A DNA stretch of 64,000 nt from positions 19,580,248 through 19,644,247 of the forward strand of contig OY987266.1 of the NCBI GenBank assembly GCA_963920665.1. The letters are read 5' to 3'. This DNA is from Straminergon stramineum. Taxonomy: Eukaryota; Streptophyta; Bryopsida; Hypnales; Calliergonaceae. This document shows positions 12,401-23,196 of the stretch, piece after piece (the stretch's first letter is position 1; each line of letters starts with the position of its first letter). A program made the translations under genes and the position numbers. The notes beneath the pieces were generated by a model. The model was not told the origin of the DNA. It made no database searches and saw nothing but the letters and a program-made list of their open reading frames with translations.

Positions 12401-13940
12401 CAACATTTCTAAACATCATGACGCATTTGCCCTTGCATTTGGTGCAACAATTGTTCACGTGCGGCCCAGTGCATTGTCGTTGGATGTATCCTATTGAACG
12501 ATACATGAAAACCTTGAAGGATTATGTTCGGACTTTTGCACATCCAGAGGGTAGCATAGCCAAGGGATATCGAATGGATGATACTCTTGGATTTTGTACA
12601 GAGTACATGCGTCAGTATCAAGGCACAGTGCATCGAGTATGGGATCCACAAGAAGAAGCAATCATGACAGATGAGATCTTGCGATCAAATTCCCAACGCA
12701 AGCAAAAGATGTCTGATCAGTTTTGTGAGTACGTGCATGCATTTGTTCTTGACAATGCAATGTGCTTGGAGCAATGGTGTGAGTGAGTTCCAAAACCCTG
12801 AAGTTCTTGTGATTTTCTTAGTTGAAGTACTCTCATTTTCTGAGGCAGTTCTACCGTGTCTCATTACATGCAACGTAGATTTCAATGTTACATAGTGCAT
12901 TCTATGTTTCATCAAATGTTTGTGAGAATGCTTTTAGTGCCCCAATGAATGCATCTATGTCAAAGTAGACGTCATCCGTTACATGTTCATGTTCCAATTG
13001 ATGTCCATGAAGACGAATTCTGCATTTGAAATGACAATGCTCTTGCACGTAGGTTGAGAACTTATTCTCAGTATAACTGTTTGTCTTATTGGGCAGGGAG
13101 TATTCCACAGCAAGGGGATGTCGATGGGAAGAGCGAGAGGCATATCGGAGACAATTTCGACGTCGACATCCATCAGCAGCAGTGCGGTACCCAGCCGACC
13201 TCTTTGATTTGCCACCTTTTGCATTGTGGTTGACAAGATGCGTGCAAACTCTACAAGATGAGGGTGAGCACGTGGACGACGATGTTGTGCAATACTCGCA
13301 GCCTCCAGAACGATATGCGGTGGCCCATTGTCAAATGCATGCTTTTGGCATGCATTTCCGTGTCCGCAGTGCAGAAGGAGGCCTTGTCACACGCGATTCC
13401 TGTGTTGTGGCATCATTCACAAGTCAACTTCGTTGGGGGCTTCGCAACGAGAGGCCTATTGAGAGAACGGATGATTATGTGGGCTACATTGAAGAAATTC
13501 TGGAGTTGGACTACCGGAACCATTGCACCACTATATTGGTATGCAATTGGATTCAAGGAATGCGTGACGTTCGCTTTCCTCATGTGCAAAGGGATCGATA
13601 TGGCTTCACCATAGCCAATTTCAACCACATGGATGGCAATGTGCATGCCAACTCTTTTGCATTTCCCTTGCATTGTCAACAAGTATTTTTCTTTGATGAT
13701 CAGCATAGGCCTAGATGGAAAATAGTATGTCACACGGATGTAAGGGGTAGACGTGGACAAATTGTAGTCAACCAAGCCATTCCTTCTATGATTGATGTGG
13801 GAAACGATGCAAATTTTGATGGTTTGCAACCCGAAATGCTTGAGTCAGAGCCGGTGAGGGAAGCCGCAAGTGAGGGTGGAATGTACATACCACCCATAGC
13901 AGAGGCTCCAAGGCAAGAAGAACCAGAAGCAACACAGTAA
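9410..13940 (+). CDS. TNP2-type CACTA transposase (TNPD-like), four exons, intact
   Basis: Exons 9410-11209, 11558-11905, 12229-12776 and 13097-13940 join in frame with GT/AG introns, giving 1179 residues and no internal stop. The start is the first Met before the conserved N-terminus; the frame is open further upstream to a possible splice acceptor. The N-terminal Cys cluster CSCRDC (about residues 53-58) fits the transposase-associated domain. Exon 1 then carries the Transposase_21 (TNP2) core, with CPKC near residue 287, LALALDGVNPF, the RPLLREL...W block, FNLRAILMWT, DFPAYG and CPHC near 491. Exon 2 has DPMHCEKN. Exon 3 matches the DUF4218 pattern and exon 4 the DUF4216 pattern usual at the C-terminus of this family. 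It cuts and joins the CACTA ends in the nucleus. Part of exon 1 is duplicated at 4673-4862. Confidence 0.9.
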
Positions 13941-16345
13941 GAATTGTGACAGTGTTTTGCGACAGTGGTGGTGCTGTAGTAAGTGATGTCTATTGTGACG
14001 CAGGCAAAACATTACTTTAGATACTCATTTGCGTCCATTTGAACGTTACTTAGAACGTTGAAGTGACATCTTCATTAGCAAGGAAACGTACATTTTGGCA
14101 ATTACCCTAATAAATACAGTTAGTTTGAAGTACAAATATTTCTAGATTTTGAACTCAAATGTTGTCATGCCTAAACTACATATATTAGGAAATTAAATGA
14201 TATGTTCCTAAGGCCTTATTTTATAGGTTATCCACCAAAGCACCTCAATTGTCTTTTTCTTAAATAAAACCTTCTTCATTATCATATGTTGCATTCCCTA
14301 ATCCTTCGAAGGATATTATAACATTATAACTTGAAGCAAGAATTGACTGAGAAACATCCATAGAATTGTCTCATTCTAAGAAAGAGAACTTAGAAAACAA
14401 ATTTATTAGAGCATGAACAAGCCTTCCAAAGAAGGAGGTTTATTTTGTGGAGCTCAAAACGCTATGCATACCACTAGTGACTCTCAAAAAGTGCATGTAT
14501 AGAATATGGAGCACAAATGAGAGACTTTATTTTGCATTGGTTTGGAGTATCCCAAAATTTCAGGACCAAATTTCCTTCCATATTTCTTAAGCATTGTGAA
14601 CTTAAAAGATGCTAGTAAAAAAATTGCAAAGAAGAATAAGTCATATCTTGTCCAATAAATCATTAAAATATATATTGTAATGGTTAAAATAGTAATCTCA
14701 CTAAGTTGTGTCTAAAACAAAACTCTAAATCCAACTCAGAAATTGGAAACCAAAATGTCACAATTCGGTTCATTAGTGTTAATATAAATGTTTTACTGGC
14801 ATGAACTTCTATGAAAGTAGGTTGGGCCTTTCAACTCCATGAAAACAAAGAAGGGTGCATAGTACCCTAAAAAATTGGACATAGAAAAAAAAATTGGAAA
14901 TAGAAAAAAAATTGGAAATAGAAAAAAAAATTGGAAATAGAAAAAAAAATTGGAAATAGAAAAAAAATTGGAAATAGTCAAAAGAATTGGAAATAGAAAA
15001 AAAAATTGGAAATAGAAAAAAAATTGGAAATAGAAAAAAAATTGGAAATAGTCAAAAGAATTGGAAATAGAAAAAAAAATTGGAAATAGAAAAAAAATTA
15101 GAAATAGAAAAAGAATTGGAAATAGAAAAAGAATTGGAAATAGAAAAAGAATTGGAAATAGAAAAAAAAATTGGAAATAGAAAAAAAAAATTGGGTCCAA
15201 CCTTCCTCCAAAAAATGTTTTCATGACCGAAATACATTTGGTTAGTGCAAGATATGTTTGGATATATTTGTATAGAAATTTGTGACCACCTTTTGAAATA
15301 TTCCAATTTGGTACATTGAATAAAACAAATGTACTCTCAATCATATTTGTTTTTCATGCTCGTTTGAAATTCAAATCTCCTATCTTATTAGAAATTGGAT
15401 GTGTGATTTAGTGATTGTAATAAGCTTTCTAAAATTGGGAATTACCTTTTTATAATTTTCTTTAATTTTAAGAATTCATTTCTCTAAGAAAATTTTGAAT
15501 TCAGTTGGAGGTCTTAGGAGATTTTTAGGTGAGCAGATTGAATTATTTTGTGAATAGTTAGGAATACAATTCCACAAAATTGAAAATTTCATTTAAATAA
15601 TAGCAAGAAGGAAAAATGACCCTTTCTTCCTAAAAAACCCTATGCATCACTTTGAAAATGGAAATAATGTGAAAAGCATGTGCAATTCTTACTATGCATT
15701 ATTTTAAAGTTTTCATGAGTGATTTATGGGAACTATAACAATCTAGAGTTTTACTTCAATCAAGAATATTTTATTAATTTATGGTTAAATTTCGACGTAT
15801 TTTTCCATTAAAATTTTATAAAAAATTCTCATTCCACTTACTAAAAGAATTTTTTAAAATATTTTGTATTCAATTTTTTTAAACCCTATATGTTTTTCCT
15901 AAACTTTCCAAGCTAGAAATGAGCCATATTATTTTCCTACTCCATGAAAAAATGCTCAATCCCTCCCTACTAGTTCTTTGGCTCCCTACCAAAACACCTG
16001 CCCGTCCCTTCAATTTTTTACTTGGGGTCAGTGTTCTGCCTTAGGTCTCTATAGTGAATGTACTCTGCCCGTACTAAAAACAGTCCCTGTGGCTGACGTG
16101 GCAACTACATGTTTTTGGTGATGTTCAAAATCTAACGTGTACTGCTATCTTCGACGTCAAGAATGACGTTCATGTTAGTTCAACCATGTTTACGTTCACT
16201 TGGTTTCAAGGACCCGTTTTAGGAAACATTAGTGCAAATTTCGACTACTGGACCTGTTAGACAAAAAACGCAGACGTTAGGCAAAAAACGCATTGACGTC
16301 AAGAAAAACAAGGTATGTTTTCTGTATAACATAACCAAAAACGCG
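13941..16345. other. CACTA right non-coding and subterminal region
   Basis: No gene. It contains the 18-bp minisatellite at 14871-15194 and, at 13980-14060 and 16100-16320, ACGTCA/ACGTT motifs like those of the left end. Confidence 0.6.
14871..15194. repeat. Minisatellite of about 18 bp (AAAAAAATTGGAAATAG)
   Basis: About 17-18 tandem units of AATTGGAAATAGAAAAAA with small length changes and GTCAAAAG variants. On the minus strand it translates as repeats of LFPIFF, a by-product of the repeat rather than a gene. Confidence 0.95.
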
Positions 16346-16359
16346 GTTTTCTTATAGTG
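16346..16359 (-). repeat. CACTA right terminal inverted repeat
   Basis: GTTTTCTTATAGTG, perfect inverse of 3058-3071, followed by the CTA duplication at 16360-16362. Confidence 0.95.
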
Positions 16360-16362
16360 CTA

Positions 16363-17042
16363 CTTTTAAATTTATAATAAATCAACCATAGTTTTAAAAA
16401 AAAGAACTAGACATTTCACATTTGTAAGGACTTGATGGTGATGAGATTTTAGCAAAAAAATAATCTTGAATCCATCTTCAATGTTTGGAAGTGCGTGCAC
16501 AAGAGAACCTTCGTTGCACACATGTGGACATAAATTTATATATTTTTGGATGTCCCTTTATGGTTTATAGGAACATGCCCACCTAGTGTGGAAATAGACT
16601 ACATAAATTTCAACTATAGATCATTCATTTTGGGTTGTCCCAAGTACTACAAAACCCTAAACCTCAAAGCATGACAAATAAGAAAAATTTAAATTTAATA
16701 AAAAATTAATTTTTAAAAATTCTGAAAAATTTGGGATTTGATAACTATCAAAACATCCATCTTCCATAAATATTTTAGATTTGTCGGCTTTATTGTCCAA
16801 ATGTTATAGCAAAGACAAGTCCATCATGCTATGTGTGATATTAAAATCTACCACCAATTCTTGCAATGACCTAATAAATGATAATGTCCTTCCAAAGACC
16901 TTTCCAATGGACTTTTGTCTCCAAATTGTCAAATGGATGCATTGTTATATCATTCATCCATAAATTTATTATAAAGATGATAACATCAATGTAATAAAAT
17001 GAATTGAAAGATTCAAAGACTTGCCAAAAAGTCCTTTGCTTG
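16363..17042. other. AT-rich sequence between CACTA and solo LTR
   Basis: No gene, RNA gene or element boundary recognised. A short open frame at 16871-17068 (-) lacks known motifs. Confidence 0.5.
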
Positions 17043-17047
17043 AAAAG

Positions 17048-18368
17048 TGTCACGCCTCTTAGTGACACTTACCACCTTAAGTTTGTCATCTAGTGCTTTC
17101 CAAGTACTTAACCCTTTAGTGACACCAAGGGTCACGCTCTCCTAACATTGCACATGCCACGCACCCACAATGTTAGGTTCCAACTCAAGTCACGGGGTTC
17201 TCCATTCTTCCGTGACTCTCAACACTTCCATTCCAACTCTTAACTCCCATAAGACACCGGGCATGTCATTTGATTACATGGGATGGAACTTCCATTGATG
17301 TTCAAGCACTTGGTGGAGGCACTACTCCCCACCAATACTAACCACCTTTAAATGGGACCCAACTCCCCACTAAGCCCAACCCAACTCATTTCGGGACTCA
17401 CTAATCAGGACTCACCAAACGGAACTTACACTATGGCCTAGTGTGGAGTAGGACACCACCCAACTGGTATCAAGGAAAACACAAGCACTCCATGGTAACA
17501 TACAAGTGGTAGTGAGGCTCCAACACTAACCTCACCACCCATGGCCACTTAGGCTCACCATGGCACCATCCGAGAGTGAGGAGGGAGACCACCCCTCCTC
17601 ATAGTACTCTCTGCGTGATTTGGCAGTGCCCCCCCCCCCCCCCCCATACTAGAGGTTACCGGGACCCCCCAAGATGCTCCCCATCTTGGAAGACAAAAAA
17701 ATTTCAAGTGGTATCCCCTAAACTGGACCCCCCAAGACTCCCGTTTTTTCCCATAGGGATAACTTTTAGCTTAGCGCTCCGAATCCCAAGTGCGAGCCTA
17801 TTTTCGTGGTCTAAATTTTCTGTAGATCACCGTGGACTATTCACTTTCTTCAATACGACAAGCATTAAAGAAGTTATGGCGCTCCAAAGGTACAAGTCCC
17901 CCGAGAGGTGTAGTTCTCCGAGACTCCACCCTCTTTGGATGCCCATAACTTTTAGCTCACAGCTCATCTCCCCATGAGCCTTATCATTCTAGAAAGCTTG
18001 TCTCCTTAGCTTTCCAATGATATGCTTCATGCCCTATTTGTCTCAAATTAATCCTCCCAAACCTTGTTTCCCACGTCCCCATACCTCGGGAAGCGGCCGG
18101 GACATTGCCAACTTTGAGGAGCCATAACTTTTGACTCCCAGCTCTAATGCTTGTGTTCTTTGAACCCATGGACGTGTCTTCTCACAAGCTTTCCAAGCAT
18201 GTGCAACACACCTCCTAATTTGTCTGGATTAGAGTGCTACAACGCTTTGATTGCTCGAGACTCCTAGTCCCCCTCACCCCATCTCTTGCAAGGCTTGAGG
18301 AGTCACCCCAAACGTCCCCCTTGCTCACCAAGGTGGCATGGGCATGCCTCGTGATGAGGATCGTGACA
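17048..18368. mobile_element. Solo LTR, 1.32 kb, of an LTR retrotransposon
   Basis: Starts TGTCACG and ends CGTGACA, so it has TG...CA ends and a 7-bp inverted terminus. The 5-bp duplication AAAAG flanks it at 17043-17047 and 18369-18373. There is no internal retroelement coding sequence, so this is what LTR-LTR recombination leaves. The size would fit a Gypsy-type LTR, but family cannot be set from the LTR alone. A run of about 17 C near 17630 may carry a length error. Confidence 0.85.
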
Positions 18369-18734
18369 AAAAGTAATGGTAGTGGTTCTTTTCAATGTGA
18401 TTATAGATCATAAGACAATGTTACAATTCAAATGCTTAAACTCTCTTGATGTTTGAGAAGCATGGTTGTTCCAGCGGACAATTCGACAACTCGACGAACA
18501 CGACGTCCAACACGTCAAGTAGACCCTCTTGTCCGTCTAATAGAGTCAAACTTACCTTTGACTTTTAAAAAAAATTTTACCCTGCCCGTGAGGCCACCTG
18601 GATGCCATGTGGTAGACACATGTCTTCCACGTAGCATCCTAAAGGGGCGCATGCGGGTGTGGGCGACCGCGGGTGTCGAGTACGTGGCAAGTTGCGAAGC
18701 AAAGACACGAAGTGAGAACCCAAAGAGAAGTAAC

Positions 18735-19092
18735 GCCCCACAATTACCCGCGGTCGCCCCCAAAGACCTGCAGTCGCCTCCCAAGGGACCCGCAGTCGCC
18801 CCCAAAGACCCGCAGTCGCCTCCCAAGGCACCCGCACACGCCCCAAAGACCTGCACGCGCCCCTGTAACCGCAGTCGCCCCCCAAAAGACCCACACGCGC
18901 CCTTGTACCCGAGGTCGCCCCTCCCAGGACCCGCACGCGCCCCTGGACCCGTAGTCGCCTCCTCGAACCCGAATGCACCCTACCAGACCCGTAGTCGCTC
19001 CCCGAGATCCGTGCGCGCCCCCTGGAGACCGCGGGTTCAACTGGTGGTCGCCCACCCGCACGCGCCCCATAACCAACTCTCACCCGCGCTCG
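18735..19092 (+). promoter_or_regulatory. GC-rich motif array 1, upstream of gene A
   Basis: Many units of CCCGCAGTCGCC, CCCGCGGTCGCC and CCCGCACGCGCCCC at irregular spacing, all in the orientation of gene A. The array starts about 270 bp from the transposon end and stops just before a TATA-like box. Long open frames here on both strands are artefacts of the GC-rich repeat. Confidence 0.85.
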
Positions 19093-19099
19093 CCCCATC

Positions 19100-19106
19100 T
19101 ATTTAT
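19100..19106 (+). promoter_or_regulatory. TATA-like box of gene A
   Basis: TATTTAT directly after array 1 and about 190 bp before the ATG at 19292; the same arrangement recurs at the other genes of the element. Confidence 0.5.
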
Positions 19107-19291
19107 CCACTCGCCCAAGACCTTTTGGGCACCTTTCATTGAGGCTTCTTGTCTTGTATCCTTTAGTGGCTACATGCGTGAACCTTGACTATTTACTGTT
19201 TATTACATGCATCCACCCTTCTTACCTTAGTAGTTGTGGACCACCTAAACTCCCAAAAGAGTTTTTTGAGCCTTGGACACGACAATCATTG

Positions 19292-21781
19292 ATGGCCACT
19301 AGAGTTAACAATGCCAGGGCATTGCCTATCTCCGCAGCTGCACAGACCGCCGGGGCATTACGGAAGGCTGCCAAAGACAAACATCGCAAGCGTAGGGGCA
19401 CTATTCATCGGAAGCGATTGCACGTGCTCAATAATGAAGCCCACCTTGCTTTTAAAGGTTGGAATGAAGAACCAGAGCCTTGGACAATACAAACCTGTGA
19501 AGACTACATCGAGTGGTGCCACATCGGCAAGATCTTTCCTTTATGGCGTCATCATTATAATTGGCACACCAATAAGGCCAACTTGAAGTACTGTGAGAAT
19601 CCAGCATTCCTTCAAAGATGCATTGAATTGTGGCAAGTCCTCTACAAAACCGCCTTTGTAGATAGGAACGAGGTCCCCCTCTTCCTTGCTAGAGGAGCAT
19701 ATGCTGAGGTCGCTCTAAACAAGGAGGTTGATTGGAGCACAATCAAGGGAAGTACATATGTCACTCGTCTAGAGAGTGGTTTCATCCCAAAAGGAGTTCT
19801 AGCCTTTCCTGAGGGGGGACTTGGTCCTATTCGAAGTGCATACAAAACGCAAATTCCTGCCATTGAGGTTGACACTGAGTCTAAAGAAGATGATGACTTT
19901 GATGGTACGCGCGTCCATAGGGTCATACGAATCGTGGAGTAATCTGTTTGCCTCAGTGAGGTTCAAAATGAAATTGTAGAAGGACCTGCGACATCCACGG
20001 GACAACGACCAAGGCAACCATCTAGAGTACGGCGTTCAACAACACGAGTGGGATCCGCATCGATTCCAACTATAGTTCCTAACCCATCGTTGCCAACACA
20101 GCGCACAAATGATGTCTTCGACTTTGGGCCCGATGAGGACACGGCTATGGAAGAAACTAACCGTGTTCCCATTTCTCCATCAACAATGGGCTCAAGCCAT
20201 GACATTATGACTTTGGCAAAAGCTCTGGACCTCCTTAAGACCAAAGATGTTGAAATTTCTTCACTACAGAATGAAATGAGGAAATTGCGATGTGAGTGTG
20301 AACAAAAAAGTACACTCATCTCTCAACAAACTACATAACTGCAACGCCTCCGTGAGAAAGACCATGACACTTTCACTTTGTCGGATATGGATGATGCCTT
20401 TGTTGAGCAGAACCTCCAAAATGTGGACAAGGTTGTGGGGGACCTTACCAACCATATCCTTCAGTGTTCTCCTCTTGCCAAGCGCACTGGACGCTCCCCC
20501 ATCATTCCAAATACACTTCCTACTATTGTCACAAGATATACTACCAATGACACAATTGACCTCAATGGGACCCAAGACTCTCTTTCGTTTCCTGTGGTTC
20601 CATCAATTATTCAATTGGAGAAAGACCATGGCCTTCAAGAAGAAAATAAGATGCTTCGAAGAAAGTTGGCTGAGTTGACTACCACATACTACCATTGGAA
20701 GGTTGCCTGCATTCTCTCCGTGGATAGATCCCAACAAGTTGCGAAGGAGCTAGAGAAAGTTTCTAGAAACTTTGTTGCAAATGCTCCTAAACGTGAGAAT
20801 GGACTGACGTCATGGGCATTGTTGGAGGACATGTTTCCCAATAACATGTGCATGGTGGAATTGCCACAAAAGGAGGTCATAGATTGGAGCAAAAATGGTT
20901 GGGACCACCAAAACCAAATGTCTAGCCACATAGAAGAGAAGAAAAGAATGCTACTGTGGCCCAAGCCTGCACCTTTTGTTTTGGACCATACCAAATGCCC
21001 CATATGTCTTGAACAATTTGGCCCTGAAGGGGGTTGGGCACTAGGATCTTGTGTACATGTATACCACCCCCAATGTCTCATCACGCAATGCTTGATTAGA
21101 CGACGTTGTGTGATTTTTTCAGCACCATTCCATGATCGCATGTATACCATGTTCAACTTGACGACCTACATGCCTCCTTCTTGGGAACACATACGTGATA
21201 CTACGGCTGACACAACCTTGTAGGGCCGAGATTTGGTTTGGAGTTGGCGAGAAGGACAACATGATCAAGAAAAAGGACCTTCTAGCTCGCAATTGAATTG
21301 GGAAACAGACCCAGACAAAATTGCTAGAGTTGTACCGAGGCTCATGGGAAAGGGGCCACAAAACGAAGGGAGGAGGGCATTCTTCTTCCAATGCCTTGGT
21401 AGATATTGGGACAAGACCTCCTCAACCTTCAAGTGGGGTCCTCATCCGCAACGACACCGTTGGAATTTAGAAGGAGGAAGGGTGGCTAATCAAGATGATA
21501 GTGCCTCCCTAGAAGACTTGACTAGTATGGCTTACCTGGACTCTACGTACGGACCATATTACCAAAGTCAAGCACTTGACTACTTGTTGGAAGCACATTC
21601 TCCGCAAACAACAAGGACCCTCCAAGCTCTATAGGACTCCAACGTGTTGCAATCAATTTTGAAGGCAGACGGACCAGCTTCACGAACCCGTGCAAAGCAA
21701 AAGCTAGGGGTTGGGGAAGCATCGACCTACGAAGAAGGTGAAGGAAGTGGTTCTCAAAACAACCCAAATGTAATTGACTAG
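19292..21781 (+). pseudogene. Gene A: WCHI-domain, coiled-coil, RING-H2-like protein, with four in-frame stops
   Basis: One reading frame of 829 codons runs from ATG 19292 to TAG 21779-21781 with no frameshift, broken by TAA 19940, TAA 20336, TAG 21221 and TAG 21632. Each is one C-to-T step from Gln. The ATG is chosen because it follows array, TATA-like box and leader. Domains: a Cys/His-rich N-terminal block around WCHIGKIFP (residue 75) with later YC and QRC, paralogous to gene C (24 of 47 identical positions across the core); acidic linker; coiled coil near residues 310-350 and again about 450-480; RING-H2-like CPIC...CVHVYHPQC near residues 570-600, whose last metal-ligand pair is not canonical; and an unrecognised C-terminal region. 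RING-H2 proteins are usually ubiquitin ligases; that role is inferred. No counterpart in copy 2 is visible because the window ends. Confidence 0.7.
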
Positions 21782-23196
21782 ACATTCGTAGGAATCATGC
21801 AATTTAGCCTTACCTCCCATCATAATAGATGACAAGTAAGGGTTAGGTTTTAGTTACACTATGTTTCTAGTTGTTTTGGCAAGTATGATGGAGTGGTTTA
21901 GGGTTTGCTTCTTTCATTCCACTTCTACGACTTCCTAGCATACCTATGTACGGCAATTCCATATGGCATTGATTTTTATTTAATACTACCTTTTTTTCCT
22001 CTCTACCAAAGCACCAATTTCTGAAATCATGTCGAGAATGATCTTTTCGAGTTCTTCCAAAAATAGTTTGTATGAATCAAATCAACAAAGCTCTTAAAGT
22101 TTAACTTTTCAAATTAATTTCACTTGCATTGAGAAGAAAACTAGGTCACTACTCACTAGAGTGGAGCATCATTGTCCAATTGGATATTTCCTTTCATATT
22201 CTTTAAAATCGTGAGGTTCTAATTATAGGAAGCTTTTCCTCTAAGCTTTCAAGATACTTGGCCAAAGAAGGAATAAAAGGGGTTCAAATACAACATGCCC
22301 CTTTTCGTGGATGTTGACTTGTTGACTTCACATTACCATACCTTCAAATGGTTCACCCTGTCCTTGGAGGTCAAAATTTTGATTCATAAAAAACATGAGT
22401 AGGCCAACTTACATATAAAACCTACCTAATTCCTCAATATCCATTGTAATTTTCTTCAAATTACGCTAAAGCTAGAATTCTAAAAAATCCTATATACAAG
22501 GAGGAACAATGCAGCAAATCACCTGAGACAAATAAGCTCAATAAATTTCCTCGATTAATATGGTATTTGGGGCATAATTGGTTTTTCGTTCTCCACTATT
22601 CATATGAAAATCATTAATACAAGTTGTACTGTAGATTTCATCACGACATTCTCACAAAATAGTGAAAATACTATGTCAACTTTTACAGTCAAGAATCAGG
22701 AACTTCCCATCAATCCCATGTTCCTATTCGATTGTAATTATGTGCAAGAATCCCATTCCATTCATCATACCATCACCTTCTCCCAAAACATGAGAGAGAC
22801 ATATTCATCCATATAGAAAAGTTGTAAGATCCCAAAATGGTGTGGCATTTTCTCCCTTCCATGCACACCACTAGTGTGCCCACACCAATTTAACTATTCT
22901 AGTACACACATTGCTTCAAGACACCATATACATTGTTTTATCTCAAAACATTGCATTTCTTTATAACACCAGGATAGGCAAAATACAAAATAATCGTGGT
23001 GAAAGTATTTATCCTCATTGTATTCCTAGGTATTTTATTCTCTATTGAGGTAGTCCTTCAAAATGGGCTCCGGACCCATTTGTTGTAATTTTGCATTAGA
23101 CTTCCCTATGCTAGCTCTATTCCACTTATACCAATCCAAAAAAACCCGACTTTCTGCCCTCAAACCTTCCAACTCCGATACCATCAATGGTAATCT
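21782..23196. other. Non-coding spacer between convergent genes A and B
   Basis: AT-rich 3' region shared by convergent genes A (+) and B (-). No motif, repeat or RNA gene recognised. Confidence 0.5.

Larger units (their letters stand above)
3058..16359. mobile_element. CACTA (En/Spm) transposon, 13.3 kb, complete
   Basis: Starts CACTATAAGAAAAC and ends GTTTTCTTATAGTG, a 14-bp perfect terminal inverted repeat followed by an imperfect extension. The 3-bp duplication CTA flanks it at 3055-3057 and 16360-16362, as expected for the superfamily. It encodes the two standard proteins on divergent strands: ORF1/TNPA-like (8699 to 4281, -) and TNP2 (9410-13940, +). Ends and introns are rich in ACGTCA-type motifs. 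Intact ends, a clean duplication and an unbroken transposase frame suggest insertion is fairly recent and the element may be mobilisable. Confidence 0.95.

Noticed and set aside
12303..13829. Minus-strand open frames opposite TNP2 exons
   Set aside because: They are shadows of the conserved TNP2 frame, with no motifs.
14793..15344. Minus-strand protein rich in LFPIFF repeats
   Set aside because: It is the translation of the 18-bp AAAAAAATTGGAAATAG minisatellite.
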